From Diplonema papillatum (lineage: Eukaryota > Euglenozoa > Diplonemea > Diplonemida > Diplonemidae), in NCBI GenBank assembly GCA_030068145.1, contig JAPJBO010000047.1:62001-126000 (forward strand): DNA of 64,000 nt, in the 5' to 3' direction. How positions within the stretch are numbered: position 1 is the stretch's first letter; each line of letters begins with the position of its first letter. The notes beneath the pieces are model-generated. The model searched no databases. It had not been told where the DNA came from and worked only from the letters and a program-made list of their open reading frames with translations. Made by a program: the position numbers and the translations under genes. Below are positions 1-9,548 of the stretch, piece after piece.

Positions 1-190
1 GGCGAGCTACGAACAGCCGCCTGACAAACCAGACTCACACCGCTGTCCTGTCTGCAGACACTCAGGTTCCGCGCTGATGATGGTCCGCCTTATGCGTCCG
101 CGGCTTAAAGGACCGAAACACGGCGCAGACGGGACCAGTGCGGTGTTGGGCACATATCCATTCCAAGCACGTTCTTGCAAAACCCCACCC
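1..190 (+). repeat. Dispersed repeat, family C (copy 1)
   Basis: This stretch is nearly the same as 49866-50050 (both contain GAGCTACGAACAGCCGCC and GGACCGAAACACGGCGCAGA). A more diverged copy lies at 36778-36885. One copy sits just before the acceptor of the exon at 50070 and another just after the donor of SPT16 exon 2, so at least two copies are intronic. It is noncoding as far as can be seen. Confidence 0.8.
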
Positions 191-220
191 CATGCATGTC
201 AAAGATGCACTGGGTCGCTT

Positions 221-427
221 TTACATAATCGCCAGCTTGGAAGGAAATGCTCGACAAAAGCTGCCACAAAGAACCAAAGGAATTCCCAAGTGCTGTAACT
301 ACCGAACTACGTTTTAGTTGAACGGACAGGAGGTCATGCGGGTCTGACAAATCTGTGGCACACAAACACAACAGGTCAAAGTCCTGAGTGAGAAAACAAC
401 ACACGGTGGTGTGTAAGCGAAGAACAA
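221..427 (-). repeat. Dispersed A-tailed repeat, family A (copy a)
   Basis: Contains the family head CGCCAGCTTGGAAGGAAATG and the body motif AACAACACACGGTGGTGT. Related copies lie at 9721-10028, 20189-20320, 26284-26574, 26577-26873, 31187-31277 and 31866-31960. Several copies have a run of T before the head, so read on the minus strand they would end in an A tail. That looks like a SINE, but no Pol III box was identified. Confidence 0.75.
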
Positions 428-844
428 TCCAACCACAATCGGCCCGGGATCGCTCGCCGAGGAACCGGCCGCGCTGTGTCCGCTGCGCAGTGATGTTATG
501 TGTACTCCCCCCTCTCACCCTCCTCCTCGACCCTTCCCCACCCCCAGTCCGTCAGCGCGTCAGACACCCCTTCTCTGCATTGGGGGTTTTTTTTCCTCGC
601 CGTCTCACTCCTTCTTCCTGTTTCTTCAACAGTCAGTCTTTAAAAAAAAAAAGAAAGCAAGGAAAGAAGGGCGGCGCGCGTTTTCTTTTGCTCACATCAA
701 CGTTACCTCGCGGGATGCGGAATCGTTGCCGCGGATCATCCACCGCGCAGCCAGCGGCCGAATCGGAAGGATTTCATGGCTATGTCCGGTCCACACCTGT
801 CCTCTGGAACAGCATCGAATGTCCTGCCGCTGTCCATCACGATG
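428..844. other. Unassigned region
   Basis: No convincing gene is visible. The region holds pyrimidine-rich and A-rich tracts (about 495-660). Its last part (about 790-850) resembles the repeat around 15210-15290 and 38340-38470 that carries variants of GTCTATCACGGTCTATC. Confidence 0.4.
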
Positions 845-1012
845 CCACCAGAGTGCACAACTGACTATCAGGTCCTTCACTATCCCCTGGAGCTTCATAG
901 TAGTGCTTGGGCTGTCAAGGACGGTGTTACCAGGGTGCACAACGGGCTATCAGGTCCTGCACTATCCCCTGGAGCTTCATAGTATTGCTTGGGGCTGTCA
1001 AGGACGGTGTTA
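845..1012 (+). repeat. Two-copy tandem repeat, period about 77 bp
   Basis: Two adjacent copies share CTATCCCCTGGAGCTTCATA and GCTGTCAAGGACGGTGTTA. They differ by a handful of substitutions, so the duplication is fairly young. No coding sense was found. Confidence 0.8.
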
Positions 1013-1094
1013 GCAACGTCGCAAAAAAAAGAAAAACCTTATATTAGGGCGGAAACAACCCGTACCACGTGAAGTGCCGCAAGTGTCACGAAAC

Positions 1095-1362
<268 letters not shown>

Positions 1363-1815
1363 CCTAATAAATCCCGCAACAGAAAAAAAGGAGACTTTGA
1401 GTAGGGGGGCCCACGTACCCCCTTTTTTTTGGGACAAAAATTATAAGAGGTGGTTGCTCAAGCTTTTCGTGCCGCGGAAAACTTTGTTGCCTTTATACAT
1501 GTTCCCCGGATGTTGCCCCACATTTTTCCTCCCCAGATTGGCTGATTTTCGAGCCAACAGATGAACATCGTACTTTTCATGGACGGTTTAATGCACTAGG
1601 CGTTTTTTTTTGCCCAGATACCATTTTTTTGAGATTTTCGCAATCATGGGTTTTGAGCTACATACCCACACCTTCCTCCCGAAAACATCATTTTTTCCAG
1701 GTGTAATGCCATATTTTGGACAGCTCGTGCATTTTGGCGACCTCTTTCACCATCCAAAAATCCACTTATGGTGGTGCCAGTCTATCTCAAGAGTTTGCAA
1801 ATAATGCGGTGTGGA

Positions 1816-2610
1816 AGGTGGGATAGCTCAGGAAACTGCAAAACGCGCCACCTAGAGGGTGGGTTAGCTCGGGAAATTGTGATTAGCGCGGTGTAGAGGG
1901 TGGGATAGCTCAGGAATCGCAAAAATCGTCATCTGGAGGGTGGGATAGCTCGGGAAATCGCAAAAAACGCGTTCTAGAGGGTGGGATAGCTCAGGAAATC
2001 GCAAAAAACGCATCGTTGAGGGTGGGATAGCTCAGGAAGTTGCAAATGACACCATCTAGAGGGTGGGATAGCTCAGGAAGTTGCAAATGACACCATCTAG
2101 AGGGTGGGATAGCTCAGGAAATCGCAAGAATCGTCACCTGGAGGGTGGGATAGCTCGGGAAATTGCAAAAAAACGCGTTCCAGAGGGTGGGATAGCTCGG
2201 GAAACTGCAAAAAGCGCGTTGTAGAGGGTGGGATAGCTCGGAAAATTGCAAAAAGCGTGTCCTAGAGGGTGGGATAGCTCAGGAAGTTGCAAACGGCACC
2301 ATCTAGAGGGTGGGATAGCTCGGGAAATCGCAAAAAACGCTTTGTTGAGGGTGGGATAGCTCAGGAAGTTGCAAAAAGCGCGTTGTAGAGGGTGGGATAG
2401 CTCAGGAAGTTGCAAAAGGCACCATCTAGAGGGTGGGATAGCTCAGGAAATCGCAAGAATCGTCACCTGGAGGGTGGGATAGCTCGGGAAATTGCAAAAA
2501 AACGCGTTCCAGAGGGTGGGATAGCTCGGGAAATTGCAAAGAGCGTGTCCTAGAGGGTGGGATAGCTCAGGAAGTTGCAAATGGCACCATCTAGAGGGTG
2601 GGATTGCTCG
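1816..2610 (+). repeat. Minisatellite, about 40-bp unit, about 20 copies
   Basis: Each unit holds GAGGGTGGGATAGCTC followed by GGAAATYGCAAAAA-type sequence and a variable tail (cgcgttcta, accatcta, cgtcacctg). Higher-order order of the tails repeats, for example 2041-2200 against 2410-2530. The array lies wholly inside the transposon at 1402-3453. Reading frames on the minus strand here are artefacts of the repeat. Confidence 0.9.
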
Positions 2611-2641
2611 GAAGATCGCAAACACGGCTTTGCCGAAGAGC

Positions 2642-2859
2642 ATGATACAGTGACAAAAGAAGAGTCTCAAATTAGTGCCCTCGAGTCCTTGTATCTGAGC
2701 CAGCTCTTGGAGTTAGCCAAAGTGTGTGAAGCAGCTCAGCCAACTCAACGTTCGAAGAAGGATGTCCTGGTCGAGTTGCTGAGTCCTCACTTTGGAGAGC
2801 TCGAAGAAGTTCGAACCATGATGGCAAAGAACGAGCAGTCTCGGGGCGAAGCAAAATAA
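2642..2859 (+). CDS. Short SAP-like reading frame inside the transposon
   Basis: Directly after the minisatellite a frame reads ESLYLSQLLELAKVCEAAQ, then TQRSKKDVLVELLSPHF, then an acidic/helical tail ending NEQSRGEAK and a stop. The pattern of two amphipathic helices with KKDVLVELL resembles a SAP DNA-binding motif. The upstream part of this frame runs back into the minisatellite, so the true start is unknown. It may be the C-terminal remnant of an element-encoded or captured protein. SAP assignment is inference from pattern only. Confidence 0.35.
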
Positions 2860-2869
2860 AAGAAGAAGC

Positions 2870-3390
2870 ATGCCCGTGCCTCGCAGGGCCCGTCCTCCAC
2901 CTTACCGAGGAGGAAGCGAACTACGCCGGGGAAGCCCCTCTGAAAACGTGCCCTGTTCTGTCCCTTGGCTTTTGGTGGTTTGCGAAAGAGCCGGCTCCGT
3001 CTTGCATGGCATGCTACTTATCGAGGCATCCGGAAAACGATGTGACACAGGAAACGGCTGGCTTGGTCTTCCTTGTACGGCATGGAAACCATTATTTAGC
3101 AAGCCGGCAAAAAGAAACTGCGGCAAAAAAGCCATTTTATTCCTCAAATAGCCAACTTCGTTTCGTTCCTCCGAAAATTTGGCCTAGCATCTCCCTTGAA
3201 TGCGCGATTAGATCTACTTTCCTGAACTTCCCTTTTTCCATGGTAATTGCCCAGGAGACACTGTGCCGAGCTGGAAATTATTTGAGAAGGTGTTCGATCC
3301 GAGGGCTGAACCACCTTCCTACCACCCTAGCTACTCCACAGTAGTGTTTTTTGGGGGGTTTGCATGAGTTTTCCAGCTGAAACGCGGTAA
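2870..3390. other. Unassigned right part of the transposon
   Basis: No recognisable gene or repeat family is visible; short frames here lack any motif. The right inverted end begins near 3393. Confidence 0.4.
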
Positions 3391-3540
3391 AAAAGCCCGC
3401 ATAATTTTTGTCCCAAATTGCCCCTTTGTAGCTTGCCTTGCGTGGGCCCCCCTACTTTGAGGCTTTTTATCCGAAAAAGCAACGTCTGAAGAAAACTCTA
3501 AAAAGGACACCTCCCCCCCCCTCATCCCTTCCCTCCCGGA

Positions 3541-4599
3541 ATGCCGGAAGGGACGGTGAAACACTGGGGCGGGGAGAAGGGCTTCGGGTTCATCACGTGC
3601 GCGCAGTCGGACGTGTTCTTCCACCGCACCGCCGTCCGGGGCCCGCTGAGCGACGTGCGGGCGGGGGCCCGGGTCTGGTTCGACGCCGCCGTCGACGCCT
3701 CCGGCCGCAGCACCGCGAAGAACGTCCGATTCACCCTCGACGCGGCGCCGCAGCAGCAGCAGCAGCAGCAGCAGCAGCACCGGCCGGGTGGCAGGAAGAA
3801 GAGCCTCTTTTTCGAGCCCCCCGCGAAGGTCAGCGGCGTCGCCGTCTTCCTCCTCTGCGACCAGCCCTTCGACTCCTGCGAACCCAGCCCCACCCGAGGC
3901 TCAACGGCGAGCCTGGACGCCAGCCAAGCAGACACCGCGAAGGCAACCATTCAACGCGAAACCGATCCAAACTCAAACGAGCAACACGGCCCCGCCACCC
4001 CCGACGAAACCAGAAAAGTCAAGTCAGTAAAGCCCGCTGGGTTGAGCGTCGGGTTCGGTCTGTCCCTAGAAGACGAGGAGAGTGAAGAAGACGACGCAGG
4101 AGCGGTGCCACCGAAGCTTCCGCCGTTTCTCGCGAAATGCCGCGTCCTGCTGGGGCACCTTCCGAAGAAGGGCGGCTGGGAGAGTAGTGGGTACTACGTC
4201 GAGCTGTCGGAAAGGTGTGACTTCGTGGCGGACACGCAGCCCGTGAGCCTGGCGATGACCTCCTTGACGGGAGACACGCCGTCCAGCCGCGCGGTGGCGA
4301 AGCTGGAGGCGGCGCTGGGGGCGGGCGGCGCGGTGCGGATGCGGGAGTGCCGGCACATCAGCGTGTTCCACCCGGGGAAGAAGTCGTGCTTCCAGAGCAT
4401 CTACGTGATGCTGCCGCCGGATGCCGCGCGGCGGGTGGCGGCGCCCTGTGCGGGCGCCCCGTACGACTCCTTCAAGTGGATCCCCGTCGGCGCCGTCACC
4501 GGCAAGACCACCTGCGAAAAAATCCTGCAGCACACGGAGCAGCGCGTGCACTTCCTCACCACAAGCCGCAAAGTGCAGGCCGCCCTCGGCTTGCAGTGA
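3541..4599 (+). CDS. Cold-shock-domain RNA-binding protein
   Basis: A single-exon, 352-residue protein. Residues 2-66 form a cold-shock domain: the RNP1-like motif KGFGFI (13-18) and RNP2-like VFFH (25-28) are intact, and the tail STAKNVRF matches the last strand. Such domains bind single-stranded RNA or DNA; in trypanosomatids they occur in mRNA-regulating proteins. A polyglutamine run (about 70-78) follows, then a basic/polar linker, an acidic patch (EDEESEEDD, about 181) and an unrecognised 160-residue C-terminal region rich in conserved-looking hydrophobic segments (for example CFQSIYVMLPPDA). The ATG at 3541 is the only start that includes the whole domain. It lies 80 bp beyond a transposon insertion (1402-3453), which now occupies its upstream flank. 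A fragment copy lies at 1194-1362. Confidence 0.85.
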   Translation: MPEGTVKHWGGEKGFGFITCAQSDVFFHRTAVRGPLSDVRAGARVWFDAAVDASGRSTAKNVRFTLDAAPQQQQQQQQQHRPGGRKKSLFFEPPAKVSGVAVFLLCDQPFDSCEPSPTRGSTASLDASQADTAKATIQRETDPNSNEQHGPATPDETRKVKSVKPAGLSVGFGLSLEDEESEEDDAGAVPPKLPPFLAKCRVLLGHLPKKGGWESSGYYVELSERCDFVADTQPVSLAMTSLTGDTPSSRAVAKLEAALGAGGAVRMRECRHISVFHPGKKSCFQSIYVMLPPDAARRVAAPCAGAPYDSFKWIPVGAVTGKTTCEKILQHTEQRVHFLTTSRKVQAALGLQ

Positions 4600-4888
4600 C
4601 CGTTTGTCTGGCAATCGCAGCTGCTGAATCCTTTGCAGGTGAGACACAAAGAAGATGCAACATTTCGCGTAGACGTTCCACCGTCCGATTACAGCTGTTG
4701 TTCACGAAGTGCCGTTTCTCAGGAATTCTTTCAGCTGCTGCATTGACGAACAGGGTACATGATTTGGTGCAGAAGTTCCACTACCCGATCACGCTGGAGT
4801 ACCGCAAGCGAATGAGTCCGTGAAGACGTAAACAAAGAACAGCAAGGCGAATCTGAAGGGTGCGTGATTGTGGGAATAATTCGGTTCT

Positions 4889-5049
4889 CTAGACGTCCGC
4901 GATCCCGATGCGAGTTTGGAATCCGTTTCCGGGAATAAACACATCCAGCACGCTGGTGATGACTCGATCCGGAATGTCCACGCCACAATCAGCAAGCTGC
5001 GGACGGCCCTCGAGAATCCTGCTTCCAGGCAATAGCGCAGCCGTCAAAT
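4889..5049 (-). CDS. Orphan exon (minus strand), function unknown
   Basis: On the minus strand a frame opens right after an AG at 5050-5051 and reads LTAALLPGSRILEGRPQLAD, CGVDIPDRVITSVLDVFIPG, NGFQTRIGIADV and a stop. Composition and third-base GC resemble the other exons in the window. It is bracketed by a 13-bp direct repeat AATCTGAAGGGTG (4850-4862 and 5047-5059), and the acceptor AG lies inside one copy. No neighbouring exons were found. It could be a terminal exon or an exon relic; the family was not recognised. Confidence 0.45.
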
Positions 5050-5194
5050 CTGAAGGGTGGACGAGTCGGGAAATTGTTGTGCTTCAAGTGTTCGACGTTT
5101 GCCACGATCACTGCGCTAGGCAGACTGGCCCGGAGTCGCCTGATGACTGTCAGTTATATTATGGCCATCGTCGTCAGTCGCTTACCCGAGACGC

Positions 5195-5530
5195 GCACTA
5201 CTTCTTAAGGGGACTGCGCGCGACTTATAGCGCGCGGAAGAGCGAGCCAATAGCAGGTCTGTGATGCTCCTAAATGTTCTAGGCTGCACGCGCACTACAC
5301 TGACGCATTAAACGAGTTTGAGAGCCTTCCGGCTACCTATCTTGAAGAGGATGGAAATCTTTTGAACTTGCGTCGCGATGAGGATCGATGATTGGAATTA
5401 TTCTCCTTGAGTGAGGAGTGCCTAGTAGACGCAAGTCATCAGCTTGCACTGATTACGTCCCTGCCATTTGTACACGCCGCCCGTCGTTGCTACCGATTGG
5501 CTGTGGGATAGAGCTTGGAGAGGGAAGCTC
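5195..5530 (+). rRNA. SSU (18S) rRNA 3'-domain fragment, probably a pseudogene
   Basis: The sequence follows the 3' third of small-subunit rRNA: ACTTCTTAAGGGGACTG, then AATAGCAGGTCTGTGATGCT, then GTTCTAGGCTGCACGCGCAC, then AGTCATCAGCTTGCACTGAT, and the universal TTGTACACGCCGCCCGTCG. The wording CTGCCATTTGTACAC and GTCGTTG is as in kinetoplastids and relatives. It breaks off both upstream (no central domain) and before the normal 3' end, and shows substitutions at positions that are nearly invariant. It therefore looks like a dispersed copy rather than a working gene. Confidence 0.85.
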
Positions 5531-5928
5531 GTTCTTGGCAACAAATCTAGCGCCCCAGCCTTTTCTCTTTTGAGCAGTCGCAAAGCGAGAAGCTCTTTCA
5601 GACAACACTGGAGAACACTAGCCCACCTCGAGTTGCCCTCGTAGGACTTCTACTCAATCAAACCCAAGTCGTCGGCCACTGCAGAAAGATGTGCTGGCTG
5701 CGGTAGATGCAAAGAAAACAAAACGCTAAAAGCAAGACCGTCGACTTCGGGGCTCCTAGCTTCGCTTGCAAATCAGCACCGCTGTTGATTGTCCCCCTTC
5801 CGACGTGTCGTGGATCAACCTCTCCACCGTTTTACTGGATTTTCCGGGGCTTGCGGCACTGCGAAGGAGCACTCGTCCAATAATGCATACAGCAGTGGGC
5901 AGTGGCTCGCACAAAGTTGTGCTCACGC
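5531..5928. other. Unassigned region after the rRNA fragment
   Basis: Weak SSU-like echoes (AAGTCGTCGGCC, CTGCAGAAAGAT near 5668-5690) may be the decayed end of the rRNA copy. Otherwise nothing recognisable was seen. Confidence 0.35.
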
Positions 5929-6004
5929 GAATTCACCTCCTGGCCGATCGAACGTTGTCGAGCCTTGTAGTTTGGGTTAGAATGCAAAAGATCTGTGGCG
6001 ATAC
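5929..6004 (+). repeat. Direct repeat bracketing an exon, left copy
   Basis: About 75 bp matching 6303-6379, sharing CGATCGAACGTTGTCGAGCC and TCTGTGGCGATA. The two copies enclose the minus-strand exon at 6056-6291. The right-hand half of the repeat is the 45-bp mobile-looking module found inserted at 38474-38518. Confidence 0.8.
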
Positions 6005-6055
6005 TCTGCATCGCCGACGGTGCGGTTGTCTCTTTGCACGTGATGTGTCATGCTT

Positions 6056-6291
6056 TCACCTCTTAGGCTCGTCTTGATCGTCGCGCTCAGGCGCGCGTTT
6101 GGTGCTTCGCTTCTTCTTCGATTGCTCGTCGAGGTTCATCGGTTGTGCGTCGACTTCTGCTTCTTCTCGGCGCCTGCGCGATGGTCGTGGCACATCGACG
6201 CGTCCTTTGCGTCTTTTCGGTACCGGCTCCGCCGCGGAGTCCGATTGCCGCTTCTTCGCTGGCGTTGGCGCCGTCTTCCCGACCTTCGCTG
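6056..6291 (-). CDS. Orphan K/R-rich exon (minus strand), likely nuclear protein C-terminus
   Basis: After an acceptor AG (minus strand, at 6292-6293) the frame reads AAKVGKTAPTPAKKRQSD, then PVPKRRKGRVDVPRPSRRRR, and ends QSKKKRSTKRAPERD...PKR before a stop at 6056-6058. It contains several clusters that look like nuclear localisation signals and is GC-rich like other exons here. It is flanked on both sides by the 75-bp direct repeat (5929-6004, 6303-6379). No upstream exon could be found. It could be the last exon of a nuclear protein or a transposed exon relic. Confidence 0.45.
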
Positions 6292-6302
6292 CTGATGTCG
6301 GA

Positions 6303-6379
6303 ATACACCCCCTGCCCGATCGAACGTTGTCGAGCCTTGTAGTTTTGGGTTGGCATGCAAACAATCTGTGGCGATAATC
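6303..6379 (+). repeat. Direct repeat bracketing an exon, right copy
   Basis: Second copy of the 75-bp repeat at 5929-6004; the two differ at several positions. In minus-strand sense it lies 12 bp upstream of the acceptor of the exon at 6056-6291. Confidence 0.8.
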
Positions 6380-6925
6380 GAGCTCAGGTAATCGGCTCGG
6401 TCTGGTCCGCATGCGTTTGCATCGGGCTATACCATTCCCCCACAGGAGCTCCAATTGAAGTCATGCAAAGAGAACCGCGCGGGTATACGTTCAGACTCAG
6501 AGTGAAGGTGCTCGGCGTGACGCTCCCGACTGCTGCCACAACGGCCTCTTCCGTTATCTTCAGTTCCGTTCCTTCTTGCATGCTGCCCGCAATGAAGTCA
6601 AGTGCCAGCTTATCAACAAGAGGAATCCAACTGGCTACTAGTCACGAAGCCACAGCGACGATGGAGCGGTTCAGGGCTTTAAGTGGGTAACGGCTAATCG
6701 AAGTAGCCCACTTGCCACTTTCACCAGTCGGCTGTTGGGTTATCCGGGACGGATAGCGCGTGGGAGGTAGTCAGCCGGCACTCGGCTCAAGACTTTTGTT
6801 TCATCTTGCGCTATGCTCAATCTTTAGACGGTCACCCATGTTCCATATCAGGTGTCTTGCACAACAACCGGCGGCACAAGAGGAGGGTTCCCCAGTTGGC
6901 AGAAGGAGGGCGGGGGCACAGTTTA
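6380..6925. other. Unassigned region
   Basis: No gene with family support was seen. Short open frames exist, but they lack motifs and splice context. Confidence 0.35.
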
Positions 6926-7165
6926 TGCCGGGCGATGCGCTGACCATAGTTTGCGCATTGCTGTGGCCCCTGGGCCTGCAGCCGCCGCCACGCTGTGTGT
7001 TCCGGGCACGTGCCTGTGTCAGCTTGCGAGGGCGGCGAGCTGGTGTCGGATGTGACGACCCTGATAGAAGGAATCGCGCGCTTTTTTTTGAGCTGGGGGG
7101 CCTCAGGCTCCTGCAGAGCTCCGCTGCGAAAGGGATGGGCATCGGTTCGTCCGAAAGCCTTTTTG
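6926..7165 (+). pseudogene. Decayed upstream copy of the secreted-protein exon
   Basis: About 240 bp align with 7477-7760. Shared blocks include GTGTTCCGGGCACGTGCCTG and GAAAGGGATGGGCATCGGTT. Relative to the downstream copy it has frameshifting gaps and a deletion of the segment coding for RQNESCASMQVVLAG, so it cannot make the same protein. It shows that this exon was duplicated locally, with the 5' copy decaying. Confidence 0.7.
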
Positions 7166-7366
7166 CTTGAGCTCCAACGCACGAGGTCCCTTCCCCCAGC
7201 GTGTTTCGGCAGCAGTTTCATGATTTGATCCTTTGTGTACGCACCTGCATTGTAGGAAATTACTTGAGGATCGCGAAATCTCTCAAGCTTCTGATAAACT
7301 CGAAATGCCAGACCACTTTCACATGGAAAATCCGAGCCATCAGGAGCGCACCAACAGACCACCAGG

Positions 7367-7405
<39 letters not shown>
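7367..7405. repeat. Poly(A) tract, about 34 nt
   Basis: A long A run between the decayed and intact copies of the secreted-protein exon. Just upstream (about 7230-7270) is CGCACCTGCATTGTAGGAAA, a head motif of the A-tailed repeat family B. Confidence 0.8.
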
Positions 7406-7406
<1 letters not shown>

Positions 7407-7479
7407 GGGATCGTCGGAAGCACAAAAACACATAAGGTCACTACGACTACTAGGGTGCCAACATTGGGGGGCACGGTTT

Positions 7480-7932
7480 ATGCCGGGCGATGTGCTGACC
7501 ATAGTTAGCGCATTGTTGTGGCTCCTGTGCGCTGGGCCTGCAACCGCCGGCCACGCTGTGTGTTCCGGGCACGTGCCTGTGTCAGCGTGCGAGGGCGGCG
7601 AGCTGGTGTCGGATGTGACGACCCTGATAGAAGAAATCGCGCGGCAAAATGAGAGCTGCGCCTCGATGCAAGTAGTGCTCGCGGGTCCTGAGCTGGGGGG
7701 CCTCATGCTCCTGCAGAGCTCCGCTGCGAAAGGGATGGGCATCGGTTCGTCCGAAGCAGCCGTGCAAGGGAAGCCGTTTTGCTTCAAAGGCGAATCGTCG
7801 TTCATCGCGTCGCGGCTGCCCGCTGCGTCTTCGTCCGAGCTGCTCCGGTCGATGGTGCCGCCCGCTGTCAACTGGTGCTTCCACATGGTCGTGTCTCCCG
7901 ATGATTCAGCATTCCAGGCAGCAGTCGATCGG
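7480..7932 (+). CDS. First exon of a putative secreted or membrane protein
   Basis: The ATG at 7480 opens a frame starting MPGDVLTIVSALLWLLCAGP, a convincing signal peptide or signal anchor. It continues with Cys-containing sequence (AVCSGHVPVSACEGG), SAAKGMGIGSSEAAVQGKPF, and later PPAVNWCFHMVVSPDDSAF. The frame ends at a likely donor, CGG followed by GTGTGTG, at 7932/7933 in phase 0, matching the other donors in this window; without splicing it would stop at 7957-7959. No later exon was recognised and the family is unknown. A broken duplicate lies upstream at 6926-7165. Confidence 0.5.
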
Positions 7933-7959
7933 GTGTGTGTTCCGTACTCAACCGTGTAG

Positions 7960-8207
7960 CACTCGGACCCTGTAGCCATGTCAGGACGTCCTGGCCTACT
8001 AGTGGTATGACGGTCATCAGGTTGGTCATGACTGTCAGTGCTCAGTATGACATGAGCCCTCATGGGAGCACGTAGCCTAGGAAGGCAACACCCATCATGA
8101 GTACTCAGAGCACGAGCACGGAGCGTATAGCTGGACGTAGGCTCTACGTAGCAGCTGTGGGTGCTCCATACCACAGGATGCAGGTCCTCATACACACATA
8201 CGCGCTA
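7960..8207. other. Unassigned region
   Basis: Contains small inverted and near-palindromic stretches around TGACATGAG and CTCATGGG, but no gene or repeat family that could be assigned. Confidence 0.3.
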
Positions 8208-8209
8208 TA

Positions 8210-8984
8210 CTATATCAGTCATTCTCCTGGCGACCGTTCAAATATGGAAGAAACCATCTGGAGGTCAACCCCTCGTCATTTTCTTTGGTCCGAGGGCGTT
8301 TTTGAACTGTTTTGAGTCCGATCTTTTCATTCCGACCCTCGGTGGGCTCCGAAGCTCGATATTGACGGGCTTAAGCCCAAAATTAGGGTTTGCGAACAAC
8401 GCATTCTCGTGTTTTGCCATCGAGGGGGTCGCCAGTTTTTCTGTAGCACCCCGAACAGAGTTCCCAGGCATGCTCCGGATTAAAACCATCTTTGATTGAC
8501 CAAATTAGAGGCGGGGATGGTGGGTGTATGGGTTGCAACAGCTTTCCCCTGTGGCACCGTACTATACCACAAGGGGCACCACGAGGGCCTAGCACCCTGT
8601 GGGCTCAGTACCCGCCATCCCAGTTCTATAGGGTGATGGTAATTTGCCTGGTGAAGTGGGGTGCAGCAGGAGGGCCATGGGGGTCAACCTTTTGTGTGAT
8701 CCGAGGTGGTATTTTGAAAATTTCGTGACCGATCTTTCCATTCCGTGTCTTCTCGGGAGCAACAGGCACGTATCACACGCGCCCCCAGTATAATCTAATT
8801 ATATCGGGCCGAACTTGTTCAAGAGGGGTCGTCATTTTTTTCTAAAACCCCGGGAACAGAGAGACCAGGGACACCTGCGCTCATAGCATCAAAGATTGGT
8901 CGATTTAGTGACACCTTTGGTGACTGTATGCGCTGCAATAGGATGGTCATTTTTGAACGGTCGCCAGGAGAATGACTGATATAG
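8210..8984. mobile_element. MITE with about 34-bp inverted ends and TA target duplication
   Basis: The left end CTATATCAGTCATTCTCCTG is repeated in reverse complement at the right end (CAGGAGAATGACTGATATAG), with the match continuing through GCGACCGTTCAAA. TA lies just outside both ends (8208-8209, 8985-8986). This fits a Tc1/mariner-type non-autonomous element, though PIF- or other TA-targeting families cannot be excluded. The interior is a diverged direct duplication: about 8270-8540 aligns with about 8680-8945 (compare GATCTTTTCATTCCG with GATCTTTCCATTCCG). No transposase is encoded. Confidence 0.75.
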
Positions 8985-8986
8985 TA

Positions 8987-9548
8987 GGGTATGGTCAACC
9001 CACTGCGGCAAAGTTGATGCGAGTCAAGTGCACTTTCATGTACCCGACAGGGTGCTCCTCTTTGTGGTTGTCACTACTGCCCACCATAGAGAGCAGGGCG
9101 GACAACTGCGGTCTTCTTGGCAACACGACATGAAACAATACACACGCCAAAAACGCCAGCGCCGCAGGCGCGGAAATTTTTGCCAAGCTAATGGGCCAGA
9201 GCAGGTTCCAAAATTGAGGGTGTACGTTGCTAAAACGATGATCCAAAGGTGCAGTAACCGTACTGTAGCATCATCCACCCACTCACTGCCCACTACATAC
9301 CCACCAGCCCAACCCCGCCTGTTCGACTGTGATACCGTGAGGCCGCAGTATCGTACGTAAAGCACGAAGTTAGAATGCAGGAGGACACATGTCGCGATGG
9401 TCTGCACTGGTCACCAGGGGACTGCCTCTTCGATCGTACTGCGTCGTGGATATGACTAGACCCAATTGGAAAATGGAGCGCGCTCTAAACAAGTCAAAAC
9501 GTCGGCAACAGGCGACAAAGACACACACGAATATACGATACCAAGAAG
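8987..9548. other. Unassigned region
   Basis: No coding frame or repeat family was identified. The segment has moderate GC and no long open frame with exon-like composition. Confidence 0.35.

Larger units (their letters stand above)
1402..3453. mobile_element. Non-autonomous DNA transposon, hAT-like, with 8-bp target duplication
   Basis: The left end TAGGGGGGCCCACG is mirrored at the right end as CGTGGGCCCCCCT, and a second block (GGGACAAAAATTAT) is also inverted further in. The 8 bases ACTTTGAG occur directly outside both ends (1394-1401 and 3454-3461), a length typical of hAT elements; TAGGG also fits the loose hAT end rule YARNG. Inside are a roughly 20-copy minisatellite (1816-2610) and a short reading frame with a SAP-like helix pair (2642-2859). 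No transposase is present, so it would need one in trans. The clean duplication argues for a fairly recent insertion. Confidence 0.75.
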
